In this document: piece by piece, positions 18,027 to 26,694 of the stretch
Layout: the number at the start of each line of letters is the position of its first letter
How positions within the stretch are numbered: position 1 is the first letter of the stretch
Origin: Actinomadura sp. WMMA1423
GTDB lineage: Bacteria; Actinomycetota; Actinomycetes; Streptosporangiales; Streptosporangiaceae
NCBI RefSeq assembly: GCF_006547145.1
Contig: NZ_CP041244.1
Span: 1,550,001-1,614,000 of the forward strand
Direction: 5' to 3'
Length of the DNA: 64,000 bases
The notes under the pieces: model-generated
Database searches by the model: none
Seen by the model: the letters and a program-made list of their open reading frames with translations, nothing else
Told to the model about the DNA's origin: nothing
Made by a program: the position numbers and the translations under genes

Positions 18027-19306
18027 CCCGGCCACCGTCCGGGGGCGCTGAGCACCATCGCGCTCTGGAAGCCGCCGAACCCGCTGCCGACCGTGAGCAC
18101 CGTGTCGACCCGCTGCTCCCGCGCCGTCAGCGGGACGTAGTCCAGGTCGCATTCGGGATCGCGATGCCGCAGGTTCGCGGTGGGCGGGACCAGGTCGTGC
18201 TCGATCGCCAGCGCGCACGCCGCCGCCTCGATCGCGCCGATCGCGCCGAGGGAGTGGCCCACCACCGACTTGATGGAGCTGACCGGCACCCGGTGGGCGT
18301 GCTCCGCGCCGAGCCCGAGCTTGAAGGCGGCCGTCTCGTGCCTGTCGTTCTGCCTGGTCCCCGACCCGTGCGCGTTGACGTAGTCGACGCCGCCGGGCGG
18401 GACGCCCGCCTCGTCCAGCGCGGCCCTGATCGCCGCCGCCATCTCCGCCCCGTCGGGCCGCAGCCCGGTCATGTGGTAGGCGTTGCAGCGGGACGCGAAG
18501 CCGCGGATCTCCGCGTGGACGTGCGCCCCCCGCGCGCGGGCCGCTTCGGGGTCCTCCAGCACCAGCATCGCCGCGCCCTCGCCGAGCACGAACCCCGCCC
18601 GGGTCGCGTCGAAGGGGCGGCAGGCGCGCTCGGGGTCGTCGTTGTCGGGGGAGGTCGCCCGGATCGCGTCGAAGCAGGCCACGGTGATCGGGGAGATGGG
18701 GGCCTCGCACGCCCCCGCCAGCACCACGTCCGCGGCGCGCTCGCGGATGAGCTCCACCCCGTGCGCGACGGCGTCCAGCCCGGAGGTGCATCCGGTCGAC
18801 ACCATGCAGGCGGGCCCCTCCGCGCCGACGTCCCAGGCCACCTCCCGGACCAGGGACGACGGGACGAGGTAGTCGGGCAGGTGCGGCGACCCGTACGACG
18901 GGTCCACCACGGGGAGGCGGCCGCTGTCGCTGACCACGCTGTACTCGCGTTCGAGCGAGACGGTGCAGCCGACCGCGCTGCCGACGACCACGGCGGTGCG
19001 GGCCGGGTCGAGGTCACCGGGGCCGAGCCCGCAGGCCCCCAGGGCCTCGCGCGCGGTGACGACGGCGAACTGCGCGGCGCGGTCCATCCGGCGCCGCTGC
19101 CGGGGCGTCAGCCCGTGCCTGCCGGCGTCGAAGTCGATCTCCGCCGCCACCTGGGAGCGGTACGGCCCCGGATCGAACGCGGTGATGGTGCGGAAGGCGG
19201 GCTTGCCGCCCGTGACGGTCTGCCAGAAGCCGTCCGTGCCCGGAGCGCCCGGTGTCAGGACCCCGATCCCGGTGATCGCGACGGGGCGGGCCGAGCACGC
19301 GCTCAT
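18023..19306 (-). CDS. Type II PKS ketosynthase alpha
   Basis: A 427-residue ketosynthase. The catalytic Cys lies in STGCTSGLDA and the two active-site His in NAHGSGT and VGHSLGA. It condenses malonyl-ACP units together with the CLF. The N-terminal VAITGIGVLTPGAPG and C-terminal GSGFGGFQSAMV are typical. The start overlaps the cupin stop by ATGA. Gene order cupin, KS-alpha, CLF, ACP, aromatase, cyclase is that of whiE and curamycin-type clusters. Confidence 0.95.
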   Translation of the reverse strand: MSACSARPVAITGIGVLTPGAPGTDGFWQTVTGGKPAFRTITAFDPGPYRSQVAAEIDFDAGRHGLTPRQRRRMDRAAQFAVVTAREALGACGLGPGDLDPARTAVVVGSAVGCTVSLEREYSVVSDSGRLPVVDPSYGSPHLPDYLVPSSLVREVAWDVGAEGPACMVSTGCTSGLDAVAHGVELIRERAADVVLAGACEAPISPITVACFDAIRATSPDNDDPERACRPFDATRAGFVLGEGAAMLVLEDPEAARARGAHVHAEIRGFASRCNAYHMTGLRPDGAEMAAAIRAALDEAGVPPGGVDYVNAHGSGTRQNDRHETAAFKLGLGAEHAHRVPVSSIKSVVGHSLGAIGAIEAAACALAIEHDLVPPTANLRHRDPECDLDYVPLTAREQRVDTVLTVGSGFGGFQSAMVLSAPGRWPG

Positions 19307-19791
19307 GCCGGCTCCCGCGCGCTGGCGGCGGACGGCACCGTCTCCCCCGGCGGCTCCGCGATTCGCGACGGCTGCGCGTCCACCGACGGCGGCGGCCCGT
19401 CGCCGGGCGGCTCCGCGGTCTCCACATGCCCCATCTCCGGACTCGGTGCCAGCGGCCCGAGGAACAGCACGGCCGTCACCGTCCGCTCGCCGCGGTTCTC
19501 GTACCGGTGCCGGGCGCCCCTCCGGATCAGCAGCGACTCCCGGGCGTCCACGGTCTGCTCGGCGTCGTTGACGGCGACGGTGAGCCGCCCGGAGGAGACG
19601 TAGACGTGCTCATCGGTGTACGGGTGGTAGTGCTCGCTGACACGTTCGCCCGGCTCCAGCTCGAGGAGCGCCATGAAGCCCGCCGTCGTCCGGGCCGTGC
19701 CGGGCGACAGGAGCACCCGGACGGTGCCGCCGAACCGGTGGTTCGGCACGACGTCGCAGGCACCGACCTTGACGGCTTCGAGAGCGGTCAC
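19303..19791 (-). CDS. Cupin-domain polyketide synthesis protein (WhiE ORFII/TcmJ/CurC family)
   Basis: A 162-residue protein with one cupin barrel at residues about 25-110. The metal-ligand motif EHYHPYTDEHVYV and the second motif RRGARHRYEN are both visible. Such cupins head many type II PKS operons and are thought to assist early cyclisation or oxidation; the exact reaction is unsettled. The Pro-rich tail after residue 115 is not part of the barrel. It uses GTG 19791, preceded by GAGGCGAC, and overlaps the stop of a 28-residue ORF. It is the first recognised gene of the KS-alpha operon. Confidence 0.88.
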   Translation of the reverse strand: MTALEAVKVGACDVVPNHRFGGTVRVLLSPGTARTTAGFMALLELEPGERVSEHYHPYTDEHVYVSSGRLTVAVNDAEQTVDARESLLIRRGARHRYENRGERTVTAVLFLGPLAPSPEMGHVETAEPPGDGPPPSVDAQPSRIAEPPGETVPSAASAREPA

Positions 19792-19874
19792 GTCGCCTCG
19801 CCCCGCCTTCTGGTCAGGATCGGGCCGGCGGCGGAGCGCGGGTCGAGGGCGCCGGGGGTGAGGGTGGGGATCAT
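19788..19874 (-). CDS. Possible 28-residue leader peptide coupled to the cupin gene
   Basis: A short ORF beginning MIPTLTPGALDP, with GGAAGG about 11 bases before its ATG. Its TGA overlaps the GTG start of the cupin gene, as do the junctions of most other genes in this operon. It may be a coupled leader peptide or a remnant of a longer upstream gene. No relative is recognised and no function is assigned. Confidence 0.3.
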   Translation of the reverse strand: MIPTLTPGALDPRSAAGPILTRRRGEAT

Positions 19875-20689
19875 CGAAGGTCGCGTCCTTCCTGGCCGGC
19901 CTGGCTCCGGTCGCCCTGCTCGGCTGCTGGAGGCGGCCGATCGGCCGCCGCGGGTCGGGGGCGCCGCCTTCCCGCTTCCAGGGGCCGGGCGGACACTCTT
20001 CTTATAGCCAGGAATTGACGATCAATTACTGGACGCAGGTAGATTGTTTGAAGAGGCGAAAACGCAGATCTTCCGAAACTGACCCGAGTGCGCCGCAAAG
20101 CCGCCGCCGACCCCTAAAAGGGCGTTTGATTTGAGTCGATTACTCCGTATGCCCGAGCTAGGAGCACCGCCGACCGAACGCGGTTCGCCGGTCACGCGGC
20201 GGTCGAGGACCATCGATCAGAGCGTCCGCAATCATCCTCGTGAGCTGGCAGGAAGGACATGTGTGCCGCGCCCGGACTCGACGGAACACGGTCCATTCTC
20301 CATAACATTCCACAAAATTCGGCCGATCCGATATCAAGGGGCGCGTCCGGGGCGAGACGGCTGGATCATCGAAGACAGAGATTGTTTCTCGCTCAATTAC
20401 CGCGTTCTCTGGCCGCTTTGCACCTAAGGCTTCCCAAAGCATCACGTGTCTTTTCGGACGGATCTGAAAGAGGCTCCTGCGGCGGCTCTCATCGCGGCCG
20501 CGACCGAGATGTTCAGCGGCTCGGGCTGGGCGTGGCCGGAGCCCTGCCACCGGGCGCCCCGCATGACAGCACGCCCGGCATCGCCCCGCGCGCGGAAACG
20601 GCCCCCGGTGCGGCCGAATCCCTGCGAAGGGGGCCGGTGCGCCATCTAGAGTGATCTTGGGCGGCAGGCGGACGATCCGAGGGGCAGAC
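19875..20689. promoter_or_regulatory. Gene-free region with lower GC between the type II PKS operon and a methyltransferase gene
   Basis: No credible coding frame was found; the ORFs here lack the codon bias of the neighbours. Part of it (20000-20450) is clearly less GC-rich than the rest of the window. A 15-bp palindrome AATTGACGATCAATT lies at 20013-20027. On the minus strand TATAAG (20001-20006) follows it, so this is a good candidate for the operator/promoter region of the type II PKS operon. The start site is not resolved. Confidence 0.45.
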
Positions 20690-21493
20690 GTGACCGAAGA
20701 CCAGGTGGAACTGAACACCGAGATCCCGCATTCCGCTCGGGTCTACGACTACATCCTCGGCGGCAAGGACAACTACCCCGCTGACCGGGCGGCCGCGGGG
20801 AACATCGTCGCCGACTGGCCCAACCTCCCGAAGTCCATGCGCGCCAACAGGAACTTCATGGCGCGGATGACCCGGCACCTGGCCGGCGAGTTCGGCGTCC
20901 GGCAGTTCCTGGACATCGGGACCGGGCTGCCCACCTCTCCCAACCTGCACGAGGTCGCCCAGGAGGTCGCGCCTGAGTCGCGGGTCGTCTACGTGGACAA
21001 CGACCCGATCGTCCTGGTGCACGCCCGCGCCCTGCTCACGAGCACTCCGGAGGGCAGGACCACCTACCTGGACGCCGACTTCCTGGACCCCGACGCGATC
21101 CTGGGCTCCGGCCACCTGCGCGAGACCCTCGACCTGAGCCTGCCCGTCGCACTCAGCCTGATCGCGATCGTGCATTTCATCCCCGACGACGCGGAGGTCC
21201 AGCGGATCATCGACCGCCTGCTGGAACCCCTGGCCCCGGGCAGCATGCTGGCACTGTCGACCTGCACCGCCGAGAGCGCCCCGGAAGAGGTGGCCGCGGG
21301 CGTGGCCGCCTACAACGCCAACGGCATCCCGCTGGTGGCGCGCACCAAGCCCGAGGTCGAGCGCTTCTTCCGCGGCCTGGAGATCCTCGACCCGGGCATC
21401 GTGCTCGTGAACCAGTGGCACCCCGACCGGGCGGCGTCCGAGGTGCCGGACGCCCATGTCCACATGTACGGGGGCATCGGCCGCAAGAGCTGA
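20690..21493 (+). CDS. SAM-dependent methyltransferase, DUF574/Methyltransf_19 family
   Basis: A 267-residue protein opening with the family signature HSARVYDYILGGKDNYPAD. The SAM-binding loop is FLDIGTGLPTSPNLHEVA and the acidic strand end is VVYVDNDPIV. This family is abundant in actinomycetes; most members have no known substrate. It starts at GTG 20690 behind GAGGGGC. It stands alone, facing away from the type II PKS operon, and need not belong to that pathway. Confidence 0.88.
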   Translation: MTEDQVELNTEIPHSARVYDYILGGKDNYPADRAAAGNIVADWPNLPKSMRANRNFMARMTRHLAGEFGVRQFLDIGTGLPTSPNLHEVAQEVAPESRVVYVDNDPIVLVHARALLTSTPEGRTTYLDADFLDPDAILGSGHLRETLDLSLPVALSLIAIVHFIPDDAEVQRIIDRLLEPLAPGSMLALSTCTAESAPEEVAAGVAAYNANGIPLVARTKPEVERFFRGLEILDPGIVLVNQWHPDRAASEVPDAHVHMYGGIGRKS

Positions 21494-21534
21494 CCGCTCG
21501 CGTGCCCGACCGGGGGCGCGGGGCGTCCGGCGGA

Positions 21535-21560
21535 GCGGGCGGGGGCGGCGCCCCGCCCGC
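21535..21560. terminator. Hairpin between convergent genes
   Basis: A 10-bp perfect stem (GCGGGCGGGG / CCCCGCCCGC) with a 6-base loop lies between the methyltransferase stop (21493) and the DUF305 stop (21579, opposite strand). Both flanking transcripts end here. Confidence 0.55.
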
Positions 21561-21578
21561 CCTCGGGCCGGGCGGCCG

Positions 21579-22181
21579 CTACCGCTTCAGCAGGGCCCGC
21601 ATCCCGGCGATCTCGGCGGTCTGCGAGGAGACGATGCTCCCGGCCATCCGCCTCGCCTCCGGGGACCGTCCGGCGGACTCCTCGGTCCTGGCCATCGCCA
21701 CCGCGCCCTCGTGATGCTCGATCATCATCTCGAGGAACGCCCGGTCGAACGCCCGGCCCTTGGCCGCCGCCAGCTCCTTCATGTCCCGCTCGCTCATCAT
21801 GCCGCTGGTGCCGCCATGGTGCATGCCCCCCATGCCGGTCGTCCCGGGCGCCGGGACCGAGGCGCCCCAGCCTTTCAGCCAGCCGCCGAGCTGCTCGATC
21901 TCCGGCGCCTGCGCCCTCTTGATCTGGGCGGCCAGGGACCTCACCTCCGCGGACGAGGCCCGGGCGGCGGCCAGGTCGGCCATCTCGACCGCCTGCCGGT
22001 GATGCGGGATCATCATCTGCGCGAACATGACGTCCTGGTCGTTGTGCGGGCCCGCCTGCGCGGACGACGGGCTCGCGGACGCCGAGTGACCCGTCGTCCC
22101 GTGGGACTCCTTGCCGTCACCGCACGCGGCCAGGGCGATCGCCAGGGCCGGGGCGGTCACGAGCGCGAACGCTCGCTTCAT
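21579..22181 (-). CDS. DUF305 lipoprotein
   Basis: A 200-residue secreted lipoprotein. It has a signal peptide with lipobox ALAAC near residue 20, then a Ser/His-rich linker. Two DUF305 halves follow, each with paired His and Met (MFAQMMIPHHRQAVEMA and FLEMMIEHHEGAVAMA), separated by a Met/His-rich stretch (TGMGGMHHGGTSGMM). The family folds as a ferritin-like helical bundle and is often found near copper genes; metal binding is an inference. It lies just downstream of the DUF6153 gene on the same strand, 77 bp apart. Confidence 0.9.
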   Translation of the reverse strand: MKRAFALVTAPALAIALAACGDGKESHGTTGHSASASPSSAQAGPHNDQDVMFAQMMIPHHRQAVEMADLAAARASSAEVRSLAAQIKRAQAPEIEQLGGWLKGWGASVPAPGTTGMGGMHHGGTSGMMSERDMKELAAAKGRAFDRAFLEMMIEHHEGAVAMARTEESAGRSPEARRMAGSIVSSQTAEIAGMRALLKR

Positions 22182-22258
22182 CGTGGTGTGCCTTCCGTGT
22201 CGAGGTCTGTGATCGGCGATCGTCGGCGGCGCCCGCGGGGGGCACCGCCGAGGGCCTC

Positions 22259-22699
22259 CTACAGCCTCAGCACGCTCAACCGGTGCAGGGACGGTCTCGG
22301 CGGCGGCCGCCCCACCAGCAGGACCCGGACACGCGTTCGCCTCGGCGCGGCCACGGCCGGGGAGGCGCGCAGGCAAAGCGCGAGGGCGGCCGCGAGGAGC
22401 ACGAGCAGGGTCAGCACGGCCAGGCAGACCTGGCCGCCGGGATGGTCGGAGCGGTGACCGGAGCGATGGTCGCCCGTCCCGTCGCCGGGAGGCGGGCGGT
22501 GCCCCGCCATCCCTGTGCCGTCCGGGGCGGCATGGCCGGCGGCCATGGACACCAGCGGAACCCCGCTCATCTCGGTCGGGTTCGACGCGGCCTGGAAGCC
22601 GTGCATCGCCAGCAGGCCGAGAAGCACGCACAGGCCGAACGCCCATCGGAGGACGCGCCGGTGCGATGAGCGCTCCGTCGACCGCCTCAGCCGTCCCAC
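22259..22699 (-). CDS. DUF6153-like small membrane protein
   Basis: About 146 residues with two hydrophobic segments: VLRWAFGLCVLLGLLAMHG near the N-terminus, and VCLAVLTLLVLLAAALALCL after a His/Gly/Pro-rich extracytoplasmic loop. This architecture is that of DUF6153 proteins, which often accompany DUF305 proteins, as here. The start is uncertain: I give GTG 22699, but the frame is open to GTG 22849. The role is unknown; the loop's many His residues suggest metal handling. Confidence 0.65.
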   Translation of the reverse strand: MGRLRRSTERSSHRRVLRWAFGLCVLLGLLAMHGFQAASNPTEMSGVPLVSMAAGHAAPDGTGMAGHRPPPGDGTGDHRSGHRSDHPGGQVCLAVLTLLVLLAAALALCLRASPAVAAPRRTRVRVLLVGRPPPRPSLHRLSVLRL

Positions 22700-22902
22700 C
22701 CGCCGTTCCGCGTTCGCGCCGTTCGGCCCCGGGAGACCGCCGGTCTCCGGTGCCCGCTCTGAGGACAGCGTAGCGATCCGCGGGCATCGGCCGCGGCCAT
22801 CGGCCTTCTGAGCAGCGCGCGGATCGCGAATCGCTCCGCCTGCTTTCACCCTTGTGACCCGCTGTAAGAGAATCGTCCGACCGCCTATGGAGGAGTGGTC
22901 GA

Positions 22903-23370
22903 GTGAAGTCCGTCCCGTACGTCATTCCCGAGGCCAGGGAGAGGGCGATCGCCCTGGTCGCCGACGGGGACATGATTCCCGCCATCAAGCTGATCCGGCA
23001 GGCCACCGGGCTCGGGCTCAAGGAGGCCAAGGAATACGTCGACGGCCTGAAGGGCGAGGCGTACGCGAGGACGGTGCCGTTCGACGTCCAGGCGAAGGCG
23101 CGCGCGCTGCTCGCCGAGGGGAGAGGGAAGGACGCGGCGAAGCTCGTCCACCGGGAGACCTCTCTCGGGATGAGGGCGGCGAAAGACTACGTCACCGCCG
23201 TCCAGGAGGGCTGGGTTCCCGCGGAGCCGCACACCGAAAGGCCGCTGCTGTCGGACCGGGTACGGGCCTTCAAGGCCGCCGGCGACCACGAGTCGGCCAT
23301 CGCGGTCGTCTGCGCCGAGACCGGCATGCACCGCGGAGAGGCGCAGCGCTTCGTCGAAGCCCTGGACTGA
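22903..23370 (+). CDS. Ribosomal L7/L12 C-terminal-domain-like triple repeat protein
   Basis: A 155-residue protein with three tandem helical units, near residues 27-50, 77-100 and 128-154. Each resembles the helix-turn-helix of the L7/L12 C-terminal domain (AIKLIRQATGLGLKEAKEYV; AAKLVHRETSLGMRAAKDYV; AIAVVCAETGMHRGEAQRFV). The third is the most diverged. It lacks the L7/L12 N-terminal dimerisation domain, so it is not a ribosomal stalk protein. GTG 22903 follows GGAGGAG. The function is unknown; binding to translation factors is one possibility. Confidence 0.75.
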   Translation: MKSVPYVIPEARERAIALVADGDMIPAIKLIRQATGLGLKEAKEYVDGLKGEAYARTVPFDVQAKARALLAEGRGKDAAKLVHRETSLGMRAAKDYVTAVQEGWVPAEPHTERPLLSDRVRAFKAAGDHESAIAVVCAETGMHRGEAQRFVEALD

Positions 23371-23401
23371 CCGTCACGGCGCATATCCGGGATGCGGGGC
23401 G

Positions 23402-24028
23402 TCAGGCGGCCGTCGCCAGGGCGGAGACTCCCGATCCGGCGAACTCGTCCAGGGCCGCCTTCCGCCCGGAGATGGCGAGCAGGAGCGAGAGCGCGGTCCC
23501 GCTCACTTCCGGGCCGTCGCCGATGGACAGCCCGGCGTCCGTCGCCGTCAGCCGGATCCGGGCCGTCGACTCCTTGGCTCCGCCGAAAGCCGCCGGTGTC
23601 CGCGCCTGAAGAAGCAGCGACCTGACGACGGCCTCCTGCGGATAGGAATGGATGAGCCCCAGGGGCCGGCGGATGTCCTCACCGTGGACGACCTCTTCGA
23701 CGAGCCTGCTGTCGAGCGGCGCCGGCGGCGTCGACCTCCGCGACGCCACCCGGCGCAGCCGCTCCAGGGTCTCCCGCGGGCCGGCGCCCCGCTCCCGCTG
23801 CACGCCGTGCGCGTTCTGCCTGTCGAAGTCGAACCGGGCCCGAGCGAGGCGGACGGCGAAACCGAGGCGCGTCGTGCGGGCCGTGTCGACGAGATGGGCC
23901 ACCACGTCGTGCACCGTCCACCCGTCGCAGAGAGACGGTTCGTCCCACTGCTCGTCATCGAGACGCGAGAGGTCCTCGATCAGCGCCGCACGCTCCGCGT
24001 GCACCATCGCCCACACATCATCCTTCAC
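23402..24028 (-). CDS. Maleylpyruvate isomerase family mycothiol-dependent protein
   Basis: A 208-residue DinB-fold protein with the family N-terminus (VHAERAALIEDL) and DGWTVHDVVAHLVDT carrying the metal-binding His. A second His lies in EEVVHGEDIRRP. The C-terminal half (about 140-208) resembles the SCP2-like domain common in this family. Such proteins catalyse mycothiol-dependent isomerisation or S-transfer; the substrate is unknown. The start is GTG 24028. It lies 96 bp after a SnoaL-like gene on the same strand. Confidence 0.87.
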   Translation of the reverse strand: MKDDVWAMVHAERAALIEDLSRLDDEQWDEPSLCDGWTVHDVVAHLVDTARTTRLGFAVRLARARFDFDRQNAHGVQRERGAGPRETLERLRRVASRRSTPPAPLDSRLVEEVVHGEDIRRPLGLIHSYPQEAVVRSLLLQARTPAAFGGAKESTARIRLTATDAGLSIGDGPEVSGTALSLLLAISGRKAALDEFAGSGVSALATAA

Positions 24029-24124
24029 TGCCGCTCCCAGGCTCCGCCATCACACACGCAGCTTGGACTCGCGGCCCGGCGAGAACTCATCGCCGGGCCG
24101 CGAACCGCGACGGGCCCCGGCCGG

Positions 24125-24493
24125 TCAGCGGTGGTCGTTCTCCTTCAGTTCGACGACCCAGGCGCGGCGTTCGGCGATCCTGCCGTCGCGCATGACGAAG
24201 ACCTCCGCCATCGACAAGCGCAGTTCGCCGCCCGCGGCGCGCTCCACCGTCCCGGTGAGCTCCGCCATGACGACGTCGCCCTGCTCGACCATCCGCACGA
24301 CCTCCAGGCGGGGAGGGTCGAGGAGTTCGGGCGGGCCGTCGATGGCCTTGTCGTAGGCCTCCTTGCCGGTCAGGTGGAAGGCGCCGAAGACGGTCCACTC
24401 GATGTCGTCGGTGAGGCAGGACAGGATCTGCTCGTGATCGTTCTTGCGGAAGCCGTCCAGGTAGGCGTTGACGGTCTCGATGTTGCGTGACAT
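24125..24493 (-). CDS. SnoaL-like / nuclear transport factor 2-like protein
   Basis: A 122-residue single-domain protein of the NTF2 fold: N-terminal helix NIETVNAYLDGFRKND, then ILSCLTDDIEWTVFGAFHLTGKEAY, then curved-sheet strands with a final AWVVELKEN. The family includes ketosteroid isomerase-like and polyketide cyclase-like enzymes and non-catalytic binders. It is far from the type II PKS operon, so a cyclase role is not implied. ATG 24493 is preceded by GAAGGAG. Confidence 0.82.
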   Translation of the reverse strand: MSRNIETVNAYLDGFRKNDHEQILSCLTDDIEWTVFGAFHLTGKEAYDKAIDGPPELLDPPRLEVVRMVEQGDVVMAELTGTVERAAGGELRLSMAEVFVMRDGRIAERRAWVVELKENDHR

Positions 24494-24662
24494 CGCGTTC
24501 TCCTTCGAACCAGGTGGGCATCGCCGCGTGCTGCGGCGGGCCCCTCACGGGTCGGTCGGAGCGGCCGGTGCGTTCTCGACATGGTCCGCCTGCCCGGTTC
24601 GGCGCGAACGACGCCCGGGCGGTCCTCCCCCGCCCGCGGGCGGGCGGCCCGGGGCGTGAAGG

Positions 24663-24673
24663 GACCATAATGG
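24663..24673 (+). promoter_or_regulatory. Palindromic site overlapping a -10-like box before the TetR gene
   Basis: ACCATAATGGT has 5-bp arms around one base and contains CATAAT, a good -10 match. It lies 25 bp before the start of the TetR gene at 24699. An autoregulatory operator is possible. It differs from the site used near the paralogous TetR at 28566. Confidence 0.35.
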
Positions 24674-24698
24674 TGGTTCACCGTCCGACGGAGGAACG

Positions 24699-25304
24699 AT
24701 GGCCGACGCCGCTCCCAAACCGCGGTTGCGGGCGCCGGCCCGCAGGGCGCTGATCACGGCGGCGGCGGTGAAGGTCTTCGCCGGGAAGGGGTACCACGGC
24801 GCGTCCCTCGGCGAGATCGCGGCGGCCGCCGGGGTGGCGCGGACGGTCCTGTACGACCACTTCCCCTCGAAGCGCGTGCTGCTCCTGGCGGTGATGCAGG
24901 AGGAGAACTCGGCCCTGATCGAGTACGTCGGGGCCCGCATCAGGTCGTCCGGCACCGCCGAGGACCGGATGCGCTCCACGATCGAGGCCTACTTCAGCTT
25001 CGCCCAGAGCCGTCCCGACGCCCGGCGCCTGCTGTTCGACCGCACCGGCGAGGACGATCCGGAGGTCCAGATCGTCCGGCGCGGCATCCGCGAGTCGCGG
25101 ACCCGCGCGGTGACGGCGCTGCTGGCCGACGACGTCCGCACGGTGGGGGTCGAGCCCGGGGAGCCCATCGCCGAGGCCATGGTCGAACTGATCATCTCGG
25201 GCCTGGACGGGGTGGCGCAGTGGTGGGAGCGCAACCCCGACATGCCGAGGTCCATGCTGGTCGAAGGCGCGATGCGGCTGCTCTGGACCGGGCTGGGCGA
25301 ATAG
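24699..25304 (+). CDS. TetR family transcriptional regulator (paralogue 1)
   Basis: A 201-residue regulator with a TetR helix-turn-helix at residues about 15-60 (ALITAAAVKVFAGKGY, SLGEIAAAAGVARTVLYDHF) and an all-helical ligand domain. It is roughly 70% identical by eye to the TetR at 28566, over its whole length. ATG 24699 is preceded by GGAGGAACG. It ends 4 bp before the convergent MpaB-like gene. The two paralogues bracket the MpaB-tatA-FMO operon. Confidence 0.92.
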   Translation: MADAAPKPRLRAPARRALITAAAVKVFAGKGYHGASLGEIAAAAGVARTVLYDHFPSKRVLLLAVMQEENSALIEYVGARIRSSGTAEDRMRSTIEAYFSFAQSRPDARRLLFDRTGEDDPEVQIVRRGIRESRTRAVTALLADDVRTVGVEPGEPIAEAMVELIISGLDGVAQWWERNPDMPRSMLVEGAMRLLWTGLGE

Positions 25305-25308
25305 CCGC

Positions 25309-26655
25309 TCACCCCACGCTGGTGTCGTGGTGGTCGTAGGGCGTGCCGGAGACTCCGGACCGGGCGGCGAGCTTGGAGACCATGGCGACTCCCCTCCGCT
25401 GCCAGGCGTCCCCGCCGCGGGCTCGCGCCTCCAGCCTGCGTTCGGCGTTGGGCAGCCGGTCACCCGCCCTGCGCACGGCCACGTTGAGGTGGACGAGGCG
25501 CTGGGCGATGCCCTGCCAGGGCTGGAGGCGGAGGGTCGCGAGCGGAGAGGCGCGGAGCAGGGCCCGGACGAGCGGTTCGCCTGTGAGGGCCGAGACCAGA
25601 CCCACCACGGGAGCCGAGGCCTGGACCTGAAGGCGCCGCAGCACCGGGTTCCTGCTGAGGACGTGGTCGCAGGCGGCCCTGACCGTGATGTCGGTCCATT
25701 CCGTCGGGCCGCCCGCCGTGAGGATCATGTGGTGGGCCATCCGCAGGCCGTCGGCGGCGTCGCGCGGGACGAGCTCGTCCGCGACGCCCATCAGGTGGGC
25801 GATGCAGGCCCAGTACAGCATGACGCTGTCGAGGTCGGCGCGGGCGATCCGCCGGCCGCGGGCGTGGTCGAACAGCGGCGGGAGCAGCCCGAAGGTGACC
25901 GCCGCGCCCATGGTCATGGCGTTGGAGATGGGGTTGCCGTGCCGGGCGAAGTGTTCGTCCCCCCAGATCCGGCGCAGTGCGAGGCGCGCCTGGGCGTGCA
26001 TCAGCCTGACCCGGACGATGCTCTTGAAGACCGCGGAGTGCCGGTCGGCGCCGCCCGGACGTGTCACGTTGTAGAACCAGGTGACGGTCTCCAGTTCGCG
26101 CCTGCGGAAGTCGGCGAGGAACCTGCGGGTCTGACCGGTCGCCGACGACACCTCGGCGCCGACGAAGGTGCCCATGGCGTCGCTCAGCATCATGGTGAGC
26201 TTTCCGGAGAGGGACGCGTTGATCCACAGCCGCCGCCCCCTCTCCCAGCGGTCGGCGTCGAACCATTCCGGAGGCTCGTCCAGGTGGTGGAACAGGTCGA
26301 CGAGCGCGGGCGGCGCGCCCTCCACCGCGTCGATGCCGTGGTCGAGCGCCCGGTCGAACATCTCCCGGCCCCGCGCCGTCCCGGTCCTGGTGAAGGCGAG
26401 GACGACGGCGTCCATCAGCTCGTCGCCCTGCCAGCGGTGGTCGTCGAACAGCCGGGTCAGCGGCGTCTGGACGGGAGCGGCCCGCACCGGGATCCAGGGC
26501 GAGAACTGCTCGATGTGGGGCCTGGTCAGCCAGAGCGGCGAGACCGCCGCGGTCTCGGGCGGGGGCCGCAGCGGCATGCCCTCCCGGTAGTAGTAGTCGT
26601 GGGGATGCCGGTCGGCGGCCGGCCGGGCGGCCGTTCCGCTGTTCAGCATTGACAT
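25309..26655 (-). CDS. MpaB/latex-clearing-protein-like oxygenase (DUF2236)
   Basis: A 448-residue protein of the DUF2236 family, which includes the fungal MpaB oxygenase and haem b-dependent rubber oxygenase Lcp. Family features include FDDHRWQGDELMDAVV, the helix with SDAMGTFVGAEV, and IVRVRLMHAQARLAL carrying the candidate haem-axial His. No signal peptide is visible, unlike Tat-exported Lcp. GGAG lies 10 bases before ATG 26655. It is the last gene of the FMO-tatA-MpaB operon, 39 bp after tatA. An oxidative cleavage role is inferred; the substrate is unknown. Confidence 0.82.
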   Translation of the reverse strand: MSMLNSGTAARPAADRHPHDYYYREGMPLRPPPETAAVSPLWLTRPHIEQFSPWIPVRAAPVQTPLTRLFDDHRWQGDELMDAVVLAFTRTGTARGREMFDRALDHGIDAVEGAPPALVDLFHHLDEPPEWFDADRWERGRRLWINASLSGKLTMMLSDAMGTFVGAEVSSATGQTRRFLADFRRRELETVTWFYNVTRPGGADRHSAVFKSIVRVRLMHAQARLALRRIWGDEHFARHGNPISNAMTMGAAVTFGLLPPLFDHARGRRIARADLDSVMLYWACIAHLMGVADELVPRDAADGLRMAHHMILTAGGPTEWTDITVRAACDHVLSRNPVLRRLQVQASAPVVGLVSALTGEPLVRALLRASPLATLRLQPWQGIAQRLVHLNVAVRRAGDRLPNAERRLEARARGGDAWQRRGVAMVSKLAARSGVSGTPYDHHDTSVG

Positions 26656-26694
26656 CCGGATCTCCAGGTGGCGGTCGGGCGGCGGCTCCGGCTG

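Noticed and set aside
20158..20718. A 186-residue minus-strand ORF in the gene-free region
   Set aside because: No family resemblance, and codon use unlike the neighbours. It overlaps the methyltransferase start and the AT-richer promoter zone.
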